A stretch of DNA of 64,000 nt, taken from NCBI GenBank assembly GCA_963675035.1, contig OY776111.1, forward strand, positions 196,453,766 through 196,517,765, read 5' to 3'. The notes under the pieces are model-generated. The model had not been told where the DNA came from. It worked only from the letters and a program-made list of their open reading frames with translations, and did no database searches. A program made the position numbers and the translations under genes. Of the stretch, positions 39,558 through 53,340 are shown one piece after another (within the stretch, counting starts at the first letter, position 1; the number at the start of each line of letters is the position of its first letter). Source of the DNA: Allygus modestus. Lineage: Eukaryota; Arthropoda; Insecta; Hemiptera; Cicadellidae.

Positions 39558-39869
39558 CTGCAACAAACACGCTTTTTGCATTATTGTACTATACATAGGT
39601 GCTGTTAAAAATAATCTATAGGGCCTAATGATGTTTTGAACTAAAACTTGTATGATGGATCAATTTGTTCCATCTTACAAATTAGAATAAGCTGTCTACA
39701 ATAGTAACGTCTTATGCTCTCTGTGATGTACCTTGTGATAAAGTAAGTAACATTCTTAAAGCTTTTTAAACAGTTAAAAATGAAAGAGTTATTTTGGCAA
39801 TGATGGCGATCCTATGGCAATTTTGAACATATGTGCCAGTGAGCTTGCTGTTCCTCTATCAATAAGCCA

Positions 39870-40100
39870 CTGACAAGTGGTATATTTCTGGGACGTTTCA
39901 AAATCTCAAAAATCAAGCCTATTTCAAAAAGGAAATCAAAAAGGCATGAACAATTTTCGCCCGATATCTCTTCTTCCATCCATAGCAAAATCTTCGAGCA
40001 AGTCGTATATGACCACATCATGGCATATTTGGAATCAAACGATATTTTTCCTCGAAAACAATTTTGGTGTCAGAAAAGGAAAGTCGATTAAGCTGAATTT
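39870..40100 (+). pseudogene. LINE reverse-transcriptase fragment
   Basis: Translates to FQKGNQKGMNNFRPISLLPS with more family sequence following in shifted frames (a YDH-type box and FG-x-R-KGKS). NFRPISLLP is the conserved RT start of non-LTR retrotransposons. It is broken by at least two frame changes and is only about 230 bp. Confidence 0.7.
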
Positions 40101-41279
40101 GTTGACCGGGAAATCACGCTTTCCACACGCCTCTGGCAGCTCAAGCCCGGCCAAATAAAGTGGATGAAACTACTTTAGTTTTGTGTTATCTTATTGTCTT
40201 GTAAATTTATAAAGACAACTTGCAGGTATGTAACTATGTCGAAAATTTGTCATTTAAATTTAGACCGTGGTGTGGTGCACGGCGAACATGATAAATTATA
40301 CCTAGCTTATAAAATAATATTTGTAATTTGAGCACCCGCGAGTATAATTTGACAAACTACACTATTATTCATACTACGGGAGCTGGTGTTAAAACCCTCG
40401 TTACTGACGCTTCATTGAGTACACCCGTACAAGATTTATATCCTCGGCGCTCGGACTACAAAATAAGCCTCTGCGCTCATAATACGACACCCTTTCAGCC
40501 AAAAGTTAAGTGCATAAAATTTACTGACATATGTAATATATTTTAAAGAGAAAACGGTTGCGCTTTTTCATTTTACAAGCAATGCAGGTAAATAATCTAT
40601 GTCAAGGCGCTTAGTCTTCGGTAATTGATCGTAATCCACGTAATCCGAACCTATCGAATTGGAAGGACACAAATCAATTCTTCAAATACCCCTAATATAT
40701 AACGTTCTCTTACAATTATTTAATAATTTAGACAGAAACTAACTTGTTAGTAAAACCTGAAGGCCTAATACCACAAAAAATCGCTAGTAGTTTATAAAAT
40801 AATACCAATAATCATGACGATCATTGCAATCAAAATTGCCAATAAATTTTGTAATTTATTAGGTCTAATAAAAAATACTCAACTTATTCTGAGCTAAACT
40901 GAATTTTGAGTTCAAAGACTATGGACAACACTCTTCATAGATTAAATTAGAGATCCTAAAGTTATACTGACCGCAAAGCTTGTCTGACATGACAGAAACT
41001 AGTAGGAGATAAAATATATAACAAGAGATAAAAAGATAAATTCTCGTGACTTATACTGAAAGAATACCTAATGCTTCCTAAAAATAGTATTGCTTCAAAC
41101 GAAAGTCTAAGCTTAAACTTGTAACAGAGGCTGAAAAGCGGATAACTATGGAATCAGTGCTGTAAGCTTCGGCACTCAGAGCGTCTGAGAGGAAAACAAC
41201 CCGATTGAAAACTCTCTTGTCTGCATACTTTTTCACAGCTCAAGACTTGGCATAAAAAAATTGCTATTGATTTTTCCAT

Positions 41280-41480
41280 AAAAACTCAATTTTTAGCGTT
41301 CCCAGTTGCAGCATACCTGTCTACTCGGTTATAATGTTGTTGTTTTTTATGGAGAATAAACAAATCTTGTTTTATGAATATATGTTGATGAAAGTTTTAA
41401 GGTGGTAGTAGTAAGGTACATATTTACACTGTGAATCTGGAAATTCGCTGAGGATAAGGATTTGCCGCGACAAGATTTTA
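41280..41480. repeat. Fold-back family fragment
   Basis: Contains GAGAATAAACAAATCTTG, TATATGTTGATGAAAGTTTT and GGAAATTCGCTGAGGATAAG, related to 9600-12401 and 61030-62010. Confidence 0.5.
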
Positions 41481-44452
41481 CATTTTCGTGGGGGGGAGGG
41501 GGTGCGCATTTGTGCGTTATTGAAAATATTCAGTAAGAACATTTCGTCTAACTGCGCTTAATAAGTTGTTTTATAACAATCGGACGAAATTCTTTTTGAC
41601 TTTTTTCCTTTTAACTCGAGAACTTTAAAAAAGTGACATGATATATTTTATTAAGACGATAAGACCACACACAAATTAATATTGGAGTTTTCAAATAATA
41701 AAAATTTGCACTTAGGATCGCTGAAAAATTGAGTAAGGGTTTTTATATCATACGTAAACATCCGGAAACTATTAATAACATATTCTGTTAGTTCTGCCAG
41801 TTTGCATTTACTAGACCCACCTACTCCAATTTGGATATATTTTAAAGTTGGAAACCTACAACAGGTAGTGATGGCGTTCATCTACCACACTATTTCATAA
41901 CAATATTTTTAGCGCTGCGTTTACTTCTTGCATTTCCTCTCCAACCAATCGACGTAGCGTGATGTAATGATTCGGATTATTTCTAAGCTGATTTGAAGCA
42001 ACAACAAACATTACTTAGAAAAACACTGAGAACAAATTTAAAGTAGTCTACCACTTTTAGGGTAGAAGTTCCCAAAAAGAATCCATATGAATAGATTATT
42101 TAGTTTACCTAACACGTATTTCGTGGGTCATAAAATATTAACGGTAATTTTTCGTGCTCTCAACCGCTTTGAAGCAGTATTGAACATGTATTTTAAATTG
42201 TAAGTGAAAAATTAGAGTTCACTTCGCTCAATTTCCCCCTTTACAATAGTACTTAATCAAGGAATAATTCATTGATGGAAAAGTAAAAACTTTGTTTGGT
42301 TAACACAATATTGTCTAGGGTTTTAACATGTGTGGAAAGATATCTACTTGTTTCAGCTTTGCACACCAAGTGAGTAATGTTGAAGAAACCAGATGTCTGG
42401 AACAGTTTCACAAACTATATATCTCAATGTTACGTTACTTATCTACTAAAACGCTGATAAATAATAACTAAACGACAATGTGCATCTGGTTTGGAAACTT
42501 CACTCTGAGTATCAAACTTAGGGAAAGGAGTAAACTGCTGATATGTTTTGATTCTCATTTATCAATAGAAATCAATGTAGATGTAAATAGTCTTTTTTCA
42601 CCAAACTAGGATGTATTAAACATTTTATTTTGTAACAAAATCATAAACCTCCTATTTTGTAATTTGCATATTCGTTTTCATTATTATAACGTTATTCATA
42701 TAAATTTGTTTTAGATTTGCGAAAGTAAGCTCGAAGAACATTTTCTAATATCATTTTGCAAATGCATTGTAACTTGAAGAACAATATGAGTTTGAAGGAC
42801 CCTCATTAGTTTTAAACAATAGTAAATCATGTGAAATGACGATTTTAATTTCAATACGAGTGGATATGCTATATAATTATCTTAACGTAAATAGTAAAAT
42901 AGCATTGAAGATTGCTGAATACCTAGATATGAACAATCGTACAAACATTTTTACCAGTTAGATTACCAGTTACAGATTTTATATTGTAAATAACCTTTTA
43001 CGGAGTATAAAGGCGACAGACTGTTTATTCTTGTACATTGTGAGGGATTTGACACTAAATTATTCCTCCACGATTGATAAAAAGGGAGTTTAATATGCAA
43101 AAAGCTAGTGTTATGTAGATCGAGTAACTGCGGGCTTTGCGATCAGTGGCCTTTGATTGTGACATCCGTCCCGGGCGTCCCGTCACGGCAATGAGCGTGA
43201 AAGCCTAAGCCTGATACCGGTTTGCCCTTTGACTGGTAATTTATTCGAATGGTATTATTCGAAATATTGATGTTTTTTAACTCAGAAAAACCAATAAATT
43301 TAGTCGTCATCACTAAAATGTGTTATAGGTGTAATCAAAGTTTGACGTTTAAATTTGTTTTAAAGTTCATTTACTGCCCCGGGACTTTAAAAACGGTAAA
43401 TTTATTAGTGTTACTCATGACAACCAAAACATCTAAGTACCAAAACAACCACGCGCGGAAAATGCATTAAAAAACATAAATTATCCACAAAAATAAAACA
43501 ATGGTAGAAAATGCAATTTGTTACTTCCACCTAATTTATAAGTCCTTGGTTCTACCTGTATTTAGGTTTCATGATCTTTTAATTCCAAAAACAAATAACA
43601 GATACAAAAATATAGCGGAAGTAATCACCTAATGTTTGCAGATTTATGAATAATATAATTTTAGATTCACAAAGCCAGTAATAAAGTTCAGTATTAGAAC
43701 TAGAAATGTTTGATTGACATATTTTATAAAATAACCGGATACACGTTCTTCTCGAACCTATCTTAATCTACCTTCATAAAACCTAAGACATGGAAGTTGG
43801 TTATCACGTACCATATTTTAAGTTAAGAACTTGTATATTCAAAGGCTCGAGACGATTTCTGTCAAAGATTTATTTACAACTGCTAAGCTTCAGCTGCGTC
43901 CGTTTTTTGCTCCTTCTATTACACGAGGTCTAAAAACATTAAAACACGCAATCAAAATGTATTTTGCTTTTACAAAACGTTTACGTGTAATAAAACAATT
44001 TAATATCAACATGTTTCTGAATCCGGCAATGTAATTTTTATAAATATCGCTATTTAATACATTACGTGCTTCTGAATACAACCTGGTTCTTTATTACGTA
44101 AAATGGGGTAGCTCAATTTTTTTAATCGGACATATATTTATACAAAGTTTAAAGTAGTCTATTTCCAAAGTAAGCTTATCGTCATTTCCGGCCGTCGGGA
44201 CATATTTTCGCGATAGCTAATTTATCCGAAAGATTAAACCCTTGGATACTGTAAAACAATGTTTTATTTGATATTCAATCTAAAATATACGGTTTAGAAA
44301 GACTTACAGGAAATAAACTAATACAAAGGTGCGTTAAATGGTTGATATTTTGGTCATGCTTGTAGTTTATGTAATAGTGCTTTAATTTTTAAACCGGAAA
44401 AGTTAAATGGTTTTAAATTATTATTATAAAGGGGTATATAGGTGAAACTCAC

Positions 44453-44650
44453 AGCCTCCTAATGCTTCCAGATATATTCCTTGGGACGTCTGACAGCTGT
44501 TCCCCGGAGCAGCGGCAGTCGGTGGCTTCCACGTCCGGTTCCGGGGAGGCGCTCCAGCAGGTACAGAGACTGCCGCGGCCGCCGTGCTGGAAGCCCTCCA
44601 GGGGCGGCAGCAGACTCTCCGAGTAGTTGACACTGGAGCTGGAGACGGTT
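44453..44650 (-). CDS. Lgr1: LGR-type receptor, LRRNT exon (198 bp)
   Basis: N-terminal cap of the leucine-rich ectodomain. Acceptor GTTATTCAG, donor GTGAGT. In phase 2 it reads ...NYSESLLPPLEGF..., then CTCWSASP...ATDCRCSGEQLSDVPRNIS: a C-x-C ... C-x-C cluster followed by L-x-x-V-P, the signature of an LRRNT domain. It contains an N-glycosylation site (NYS). Two other frames are open because the exon is GC-rich, but only this one gives LRRNT and joins the next exon. The exon with signal peptide and start codon should lie upstream (above 44651); I did not find it. Confidence 0.75.
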
Positions 44651-45112
44651 CTGAATAACACACCACAACATTTACTTGTCTGTTTTCCTCGAACACCTTT
44701 TTACCAATGGCTGTAGTTTTACCAACCTAAGTAAAGGTTTTCTAACAGATTAAAGTATTATTTTAAGAATTTATATACTTGTGATTTACTGAGCTGTAAT
44801 CAACCTCAGTTGATTCAACCTCTATATTTACAAATGAATACTATTTATACAAATGAAATATATCAAGCAACTGACAAATTGCAACAACCCAAGAAAAACG
44901 TGTGGTGTCCTCGCAATTGTACATTATACTGTCAAATTGTTTTATTTATCAACGTTCAGATTTGAAAGGTTTTATGTCAGTGTACCGGTAGATATGAACA
45001 ATTAATTAAGGAGTGTATTTAAGTTATTAAATAACTAAATGCAATTTTGGAAATACAGATTCTTTAAAATCTCCTGAAATAAAATCACCTAATCGTAATT
45101 ATATTTTGTTTA
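44651..45112. other. Sequence upstream of the first recognised LGR exon
   Basis: Probably intron. No feature seen. Confidence 0.4.
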
Positions 45113-45151
45113 TCTATATTCTATATATAATATTATAAAGAAGAGGTGGTT

Positions 45152-45152
<1 letters not shown>

Positions 45153-45186
<34 letters not shown>

Positions 45187-45187
45187 G
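45153..45187. repeat. (CTGT)n microsatellite
   Basis: About nine uninterrupted CTGT units. Confidence 0.95.
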
Positions 45188-45559
45188 ATGTTCCGGGTGA
45201 ACGCAAAAACTACTTAACCGACTGGGCTGAAACTTTACACAAAGGTAGATCTTGAACCCATGCAACACATAGGCCTATTCACTTCCTTAAAATCCCCTCG
45301 GGCTACGCCCCGTGAACGTTCTAAGTTTCAATGTTTACATTTCATAAGAAAGTAAACATTCAGAAACTGTAATCCGAACAGCTGAGGGCACTTACATTTG
45401 ACAGCTTAAAGAGCAGAAGCAAGAACAACAGCTGTTTCAAGCTAACTAAAATGAAATTTGCATTGACTATAGAACGGGTAAGGAAAACCCCTGTGCGAAG
45501 AACCTGTACATCAAGTGTATATATATTTATTTCAATATACCGTATAATTAATCTATATA

Positions 45560-46361
45560 AATAATATACCCCCGTAGCAGCAAACCTGCGTACTCAGCGA
45601 ATTTCCAATGCATAAATATGTATCTTAATACCACATAAAACCACATACCAAGTTTCATCAATATACATTCATAAATAAACGATATATGACATTTTAATTA
45701 TTCTCCATAAGAATAACATGGCGGCTGAGTATGCAGGTTTGCTGAAGCAAGGAGTACAAAAAATGGGGTTTTATACAAATATCAATACAACTCATGTAGG
45801 TAAAGCCACATACCAAATTTCATTAATTTATTTTCATAATGAAGGGAGATAACACGTTACTTATTCTCCATAAGAATAACATGGGGCTGAGTACGCAGGT
45901 TTGCTGCTACGGGAGCCATTGGTAAAAAATTGTTTTTTTGAGCAAATATCAATGGTCCACAACCAGATGAAGTCGTATACCAAGTTTCGTCAGTATACGT
46001 TCATAAATAAGCGAGATATAAAATTTTTCTTTTCCTCCATAAGAATAACATTAGACAACGTACTGTGTTTAGCACTTTCAATATCTCGGTAACCAATTGA
46101 CGTAGAGAAATGATCAAAATACCAAATTGTGTGTTTTTTTAAGCTGAATCCAATGGGAAAAACTAAAATTTGACTATTTCCAAAATTATATGTAAAAAAT
46201 TCGAAAAACCCATTTTTGGGGTACAAAACCCCCCCAAAATACACCTTCGGATAGAGCGATCTGGCTGGTTTTCGAACTTACAGTCATAAATGTTGCTTTA
46301 CACGTTTATACCAAATTTCATCAAAATCGGATAATTTTTACGAGAGTTATCGTGCTCACGG

Positions 46362-46399
<38 letters not shown>

Positions 46400-46990
46400 T
46401 TTCGAACGAATGGTGTTTTTGGGGTCTGGGGACCTCAAAACGAAAAGTTATCATGGTCCCGGGCCTAGGTCTTACCATGCCGACTACGGTAATAGCTTCT
46501 TCCCTATAGGGGAAATTCGCTAAAATTAGAGTTTTGTCTGTACATTGCTTGGAATTATGAAATTTTTGCATATTTTCACGTTTTACACCCTAGGGAAACC
46601 AAAACAAATCTTATCTCAATTTATGTCTGTCTGTCTGCCGGTAACGCTCAAGGACGGGTTTTTGTTCGCTTTTCACTGGAAAACGGGTGCAGTGATATTA
46701 ATGAAACTTTGTTTCTTTGTTTTATATATATATATATATATATGCGTGAAAAGGTTTTAGGGCACTATAAACTGGCATACGCCTTTTTAAGAAATAATGG
46801 CGGCCGCTTAAAAACGTGATTTTGTGCGGTTTTGGTCATGTTTTGTTCGCTTTTCACAGGAAAACGGGTGCACCGATTTTTATGCAACTTTTTTCTATGT
46901 TCTATATGTGCGTTAGAAGGTTTTAGGCTAATTGGATTGTTTTAAATTACCTTAGGACACTGCCCCATAGGGTTTTTAAGATCCTATGCT
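45560..46990. repeat. Fold-back/microsatellite-linked repeat copies
   Basis: Contains TTCTCCATAAGAATAACATG, ACCAAGTTTCATCAATATAC and a (TA)n tract (46367-46394) joined to CGAACGAATGGTGTTTTTGG and the complement of a block GAATTTCCCCTATAGGGA...; the same block occurs at 10080-10140 and 61046-61115. A second (TA)n tract is at about 46723-46742. Confidence 0.75.
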
Positions 46991-46999
46991 ATTCTTATG

Positions 47000-49700
47000 G
47001 ACAAAGCATTTATTTATATTGAACCAGATGATGGCATAGTTATTCTATAAATAGGTTTTTTAGTTCTTTTTTAAAACGTTGAGTGAAGATTGGTAATAAA
47101 TAACATAAGTGGATCTAAATCTATATTTGTCAGACTCATGCACTCACTGACATAGTGATCACTTTATCTAAGAAACGACAATGTCTATTGAAGAAAAAAT
47201 TTTGGATGGTGGTTCCCCTTATGCTGCAGATTCACAATAAGAATACGTTTAAAAAAGTCCTATAGGATTCTTCGCTAATTTACTTTTATGGCAATTGTAT
47301 GAGTATTAGTACTTTCTGACCTTTGTAAGTTACATTTCGGTAGGATCATAACTAATTCATCAGAAAAAACGCAGCCTATTCCTGTTACGAAAATGTTTAT
47401 GTGCTTCGCCCCCCGGAATTTCAAAATACAATATTTTAACAATCTTGCACATACTCTTGGACTGATGAATCTGAAATTTGGTAGGAATGTAGCTGATAGG
47501 TCAGTGCAGACATTTACCTACTCCAGACACAAATATACTCAAGGACTCTGGCCCAATGGCCTTTAATATAAGCGCGTTAGTCATAACACACAAACTACTC
47601 AACCAGTAGAGCTGAAATTTGATGCCTTAAAGGAAATAATAAACAACGTCATGGGGAGTCACGGTGTTGTTCTCTGGAGATCTCACACAGACCCTTTGTC
47701 GTAAGTGAGACATGAGTGGACGAGTCTACGCCTCTCTAAAAATATATTTTATGTAGCCGACCACTGAGCGTCTGAACTTAACAGTAAATATGAAAATGTA
47801 TTTTTGAGAAGATTAAGGGGTTGATCAGTTTTCTTATGCGCTTTTAAAAGTTGAGATTGGGACATTGAAAAACAAATTAAGTCTCAGAAACATCTATCCT
47901 TCACTCGGCACTATCGATGAATCACAGGATTTATTGATTAACAGTTTGTTACACCGAGGTTCATAAACAGTTTAATCTGGAAAGTGCCTGGCTCTGTGAT
48001 TGTGCCATCCTCACGTCCACCAATGAACAAGCAACGGAGATCAACACAAATGTAGGTCTATTCCAAAGGGAGGAACGAACATATACAATATTTAATACCG
48101 TTCATTTAACCATGACCACTGTTAGAACAGTTCGTATATATTGATTTACATTTATTTAAATACAATCAATTAGTCATATGTTTTTAAAACATATGATTGT
48201 TCCAAGTTTAAATTGTTTATTTACAATTACATTAAAAACAGGACCTGGCAAGAATGGTGATTTCAAAAGTGGTTTGTCAATGTTTTTAAAGTTTAATGTT
48301 TCGTTACATTACTATTAATTTATTGGAATGTAAAGATTAATGTATCAAAGTATTTAAAATGTTAAATTAAACAGGGTTAATATTTTGTTGTACTTGAGTT
48401 CTTTTATTTCTAAAATCGAATCCAAAGTGTTACGTGTACCGATTTGGAGTAGCAAAAACCACACCGTTCACTACCGGACAGAGTTCCTCGACTTGGCAGC
48501 AGTACCCGAACTATCTGCCATAGTATATTTCGTTAACTTTAATTTAATTCTACTTTAAAAGTGTAAAATGTAATTTTAATATTGTAAAATTATGTGGGTT
48601 GTTAATATTTTTAGTTAATCTGCCATTTATGTACAACCCGTACGAAGGACGGGTACATCAGCTAGTACAAGAAAAACTATTAAGAAATAAAACTAAAATT
48701 ATGTTCTGTTTTATTTTAACTATGTTTTATTTACTAACATACAACTTTGACATGTTTACCAATAAGTCCATAAGTTTTCTACAACCCCAACTAAGTTTTA
48801 AGCTGCAACATAAACCCCATTAATTAATGTTAAATTATAATATTAAATAGGAAAATATTAGCTAAAAATGTCCGTTTTTACATTTTAATTTGTTTAATTT
48901 AGTTGCAATTGTAATCCCTTTTAAAAGTACAAAAGTGATATTTTTCAAACTACGAAAACTTCAAAATACGAAAAAAGATTACTTTTAAATTCTAAATACG
49001 ATCATTAATAGGATTAACTTTCTTGTGTCAAATTCCGTTTATAATATGTTGATAACATAATTATCATAGACACAAACAGGGATCCTGCGAACCTCCCCAA
49101 CGCTCTTTTTTCCTATCTTAACAATGTATTTTCACGCGGCGGGGCAGATTTTTCCGTAGAGTAGACCGGAGCCTTAATGTGGAAAAGATGATTTTGGAAT
49201 GAGTAACTAACATTAAAAATTCGAATATGGATTAAAATAGACGAAGAAAACAACGATCATGTAGGAAACGTATATTTTGAATTATCTTTAATCTGAAGAA
49301 CTTGTAGCGACAAATAATCGATTCAAATGCCATAAAAATACAAACATACCTAATAAATACATTGCTCTTAGTACCATGATCTCAGAAGTGTAATAAGACG
49401 TAGGTCAATTTGTACTTTGTTTAAAATTGCTTCAAAACCAATTACGTCCACCCAAAGTCAAGAAACTACATCTGGGACTCAGCAAAACAAATGATTGAAA
49501 ACTTTTAATCGAAAGTTCTGTTTACCGACGAAAACGGAGGGACTTGAACTCGGTTATTGACTAAATTAAACTTTACAAAGTATATCGCATCTTCCTTTGT
49601 TTCCAACAATCCAAGAATGTAGATTTGTGAGGATATATATAAATGTATTTGTACAGTTGTAGAACTACGGGTTACAAAGCTAATTGAAAAAACTATTATG
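47000..49700. other. No gene recognised
   Basis: A/T-rich sequence with the Helitron-like 3' end at 48636-48665. I see no exon, intact ORF or other repeat that I can support. Confidence 0.4.
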
Positions 49701-49729
49701 ATCCCCTCAATTTCGATCCGCTAAGAGTG

Positions 49730-50225
49730 GGAGATGCAGTCGCCCAGCCACACGTGATGGTAGGTACCTTAGACTTATGGTGGAGCTGGTAAAACAAGCT
49801 TGCAGCTTATCTCTCACACGGCGGACAAAGCTTGTAAGAGCTTGAAGACTCCAGTCCAGTCCGTTCTCCTATTCGGAGCTGAGGTGTGGGAAGGAATTGT
49901 AATGATTGAGGAATTGTACTGGTTGCGGCTCGCACGAGTGCAGTGTCCGGGGAGCTCTCAGCAGTGGAGAAGGCGTTTTACCAAAGGCTGAGAAGCGCGT
50001 CCTCACCTACGGAACAGCTGGGAGCAGGAGACCCGAGGACGTTGGACTGCGATACTCACTCCAAGAATGTCTAGCCATGGGTGGAATGGCGGCACGGGGA
50101 GGTGGACCTTACTCGGTTCTTGTCGGGTCATGGCTACTTCCGGTCGTATTTGTATACGACAGACAAGACCGGTTTACCAGACTGCACACATTTCCAAGCA
50201 TTTCCGACGTCAAATCAGAATACTT
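49730..50225 (+). pseudogene. R1/jockey-like LINE ORF2 C-terminal fragment
   Basis: Family pieces appear in three frames: VQSVLLFGAEVW (about 49850-49890), then further on HGEVDLTRFLSGHGYFRSYL with LPDCTHF. These are the post-RT region of non-LTR retrotransposon ORF2. Frame changes show it is a relic. Confidence 0.75.
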
Positions 50226-51629
50226 TATTGAATGACAGACACCCTAACGGAAAACATTTGAGTTCCATAAAAACATATAACAATGGAAGAATTTAAACTT
50301 ATATTAGTCTGCAATAGTTGTCAAACTGTTCAATTAGGGCGTTTGTAGCCACGTGTTATGACAAACTGTTGCAACCGTTGGGAATTGATTTTCCACTACT
50401 TCGACGTGTTACCTTAGAAATAAATAAATCAGTAAATCAAACTGGCAAACAAAATTGAAAAAGAGAAACTCCTATTACACAAGTTTAATTAACTAGAAGC
50501 GCAGTCCTATTGAGACCAAGACTCGTAAAACTGCAAAGCATTTTAAACTTCAGGCTCAATTTTATTCCAACGAACATAAATCTATTACTGAAAAATAGGG
50601 GATTTACGACTTTAGCTATCAGTTGCCTTTAAAAGAAAATTACTTTAGGTTTTCTTTGGTAAATATTTAGTTTCTTTAAATGAAGATTTGATTATTCATT
50701 TGTGTATGTATATTTTGCAGTCTCAAACTGATTAACTAACACACCTTATAAAGGTACATGCAATTAAGATGTGTACATGAATATATGGATGTATAACTAC
50801 ATGCAATTTATATCTAATGTTTTATACAAACTAAAACTTAAACGAATATCGCTTCACGCTAAAATAATATTATGATGACAAGCCACACAATTTCCTTGCA
50901 GTTCTTAAATTATCTGCCGGATTTTTGATACAAAAACGTGTGTTTTTTTAGTACAGGATACATAAGAAATCATCCAACAAACTATCGGAGCCGATGTTTC
51001 TTATAAAAATAAAATAAATGATCCTATTAACGCGGGCCCCAAGTGTTTAGTTGACCGTATGTTGTCCGTTGGTCTGTATGCATTTTTAATAATACACTAA
51101 ATCATATTTTTGAAACCACTTGAAATTTTGACTTATAACTTGGCAAATGCCTTATTAATATTCACACCTGATTATAAATTCAATTTAATGTTTCTGAATT
51201 GTTAATGGCTAAAGTTAATTGCTGACATTTTCACTGTGGGTACTAACTATTATTCTCGCGAGTGTGTACTGGAACTTCGTAGCAGCCTGTGCTAGTGTGT
51301 ACTGTGTGTGGGGATAATACACAGCCCCACTCTGAAATAAAAATAATTTATTCCCTCACCATTCACGTTCTTCAACACACCAGATGTAAGGAGTGATGTA
51401 TTCTAATAGCTAAAAGAACACATACTTCCTCGCCGTACAAAATAAAACATCTAAATTATCACTACCTCACCAAACACATACGTGGTAAAACAACATGGCT
51501 TCCTTACCCCATGGGTAAGCCATCTCAACACGCATTTTAGATGGTAGCCATTCTATGACCCTCGTACCCTCATCATACACATAACGAAACGCCTTTAGTC
51601 CCCTCACATACACTCAAGAAGCACTACTG

Positions 51630-52380
51630 AAGTATTAGCTTTACCGGCCAATTTCCATTGATCCTGTTCTCGGTAAGGTAATTGTGGCTGTTATTAAGCC
51701 TCAAGTGGATGCTTTTTTGAGGAAACTGGCTGTTTTCAACATTCAATTTGGTTTTAGACGTGGGAGATCGACTGCTGGTGCTGTTTCTGCTGTGACGGAA
51801 CGAGTGGGTGCTGTTTTTGAGCAGAAACAGTCAATAGGTGTGTCTCTCTCAATAGCTCAATAGTTCTCAATAGCTGCTGTACCCTCTGTCATCTTATTCG
51901 GGCTTTCGACACCTTCTCACACAACAAACTCTTGTGAAAGCTTCATTTTTATGGACTAAATGGTGTGGTGCTCTCTACTCTTGGGTCTTACCTTCGGGGC
52001 AGAAGTCAGCTTGTCTCCCTCGCTGGCGCTTCCTCCTGCAGGCCAGTGGAGCACGGAGTCGCACCCTTGGGCCTCTATTGTAATGATCAACGATTTGGAC
52101 GGCGTGGTGGCACCCTCCTTTTTGCCAACGAAACCACCCACTTGTCATATGTTACCAACTTAAATGCCATTGATATAGAACGTCGTCTGCAGAGTTGTGC
52201 ACTGGTTTGTGGCAAACCGTTTTCAGCTTAACCCTGACAAAACTCAGAAGATTGTCCTGCTCACATCCTTCTCGAGGATCAAGATCCAGTTAAAGCTACT
52301 GGGTTTTGTTATAATTAGCAAGGTAAACAGGAACCAGCACATTGACCAGGTGACAAATAGTCTATCCCGTATGTGTTGAT
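51630..52380 (+). pseudogene. Jockey-type LINE reverse-transcriptase remnant
   Basis: In successive frames: FPIDPVLGKV-like start, FNIQFGFRRGRSTAGAVSAV, SKAFDT-like box, LNGVVLSTLGSYLRGRSQLV, then DDTT-like and RFQLNPDKTQKIVL. This is the RT palm in normal order but with several frameshifts and a gap. Not functional. Confidence 0.8.
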
Positions 52381-52479
52381 TTTTCTCCTCAAGCTAAGAA
52401 TGTGTGTAACTGAGGCCTATCTTGTCATGGTGTATGTCGCCCTGTTCCACTACTATGTCACTTATGGCTTCCACCTGTG

Positions 52480-53340
52480 ACATAGGAAAATCATGACATA
52501 GCAACTTCGTGAAGGTGAAGTCCTTCACAGAAGGAAGTGTGCATATTAAAACTACGCGAAACGGAGTTTCTTCACAGAAGGACGAGCACAAGTTACAACT
52601 ACGTGCAGTTGTGTTCTCCCACAGGAAAAAGTTTACATGTAGAACTTCGTGAAGGTGAGTTCCTTCACAGAAGGAAGCGTACGTGTTACAACTTCGAGAA
52701 GGTGAGTTCCTCTTCAGAAGGAAGATTACATGTTACAACTATGTGAATGGGAGGTTTTCCTCAGAAAGAAGTGTACATGTTACAATTACATGAAGAATAT
52801 GAAGTACATGTTAGAATTACAATTATATTCCTCCACATAAGGAAATGTACATGTTACAACTTCGATAAGGTGAGTTCCTCTACAGAAGGAAGATTACATG
52901 TTACAACTATGTGAATGGGAGGATTTCCTCAGAAAGAAGTGTACATGTTACAATTACGTGAAGTGGGATTCCTCCACATAAGGAAATGTACATGTTACAA
53001 TTTCGAGAAGGTGATTTCCTCTACAGAAGGAAGATTACATGTTACAACTATGTGAATGGGAGTTTTTTCTCAAAAAGAAGTGTACATGTTACACTTACAT
53101 GAAGAATATGAAGTACATGTTAGAATTACAATTATATTCCTCCACATAAGGAAATGTACATGTTACAACTTCGATAAGGTGAGTTCCTCTACAGAAGGAA
53201 GATTACATGTTACAACTATGTGAATGGGAGGATTTCCTCAGAAAGAAGTGTACATGTTACAATTACGTGAAGTGGGATTCCTCCACATAAGGAAATGTAC
53301 ATGTTACAATTACGAGAAGGTGAAATCCTCTCAGTATGGA
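52480..53340. repeat. Minisatellite, 40-bp units in 141/168-bp higher-order blocks
   Basis: The unit TACATGTTACAACT(A/T)... then CCTC(T/C)ACAGAAGGAA... is repeated about 20 times. The block AAGATTACATGTTACAACTA starts near 52722, 52890, 53031 and 53199, giving spacings of 168, 141 and 168. It follows a LINE remnant. One frame reads repeated peptides (FLHRRK.TCYN), but stops interrupt it. Confidence 0.85.

Larger units (their letters stand above)
39558..44452. other. Intron of the LGR gene
   Basis: 4.9 kb. It holds a LINE reverse-transcriptase fragment (39870-40100) and a copy of the fold-back motif (41280-41480). A GC-rich patch at 43120-43230 has no recognisable content. Confidence 0.5.
45113..48665 (+). 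mobile_element. Possible non-autonomous Helitron-like insertion (nested)
   Basis: The 3' end has a short hairpin, ACCCGT (48636-48641) with ACGGGT (48649-48654), then 7 bases, then CTAG followed by T, the Helitron 3' pattern. A possible 5' end, A|TCTATATTC, is at 45113, followed by a (CTGT)n tract (45153-45187) and a TTCCGGGTGAACGCAAAAAC block. The interior is filled by other repeats, so the two ends may belong to different copies. No Rep/helicase is present. Confidence 0.3.

Noticed and set aside
44424..44696. Two other open frames over the LRRNT exon
   Set aside because: GC-rich shadow frames; neither gives a domain or joins the other exons in phase.
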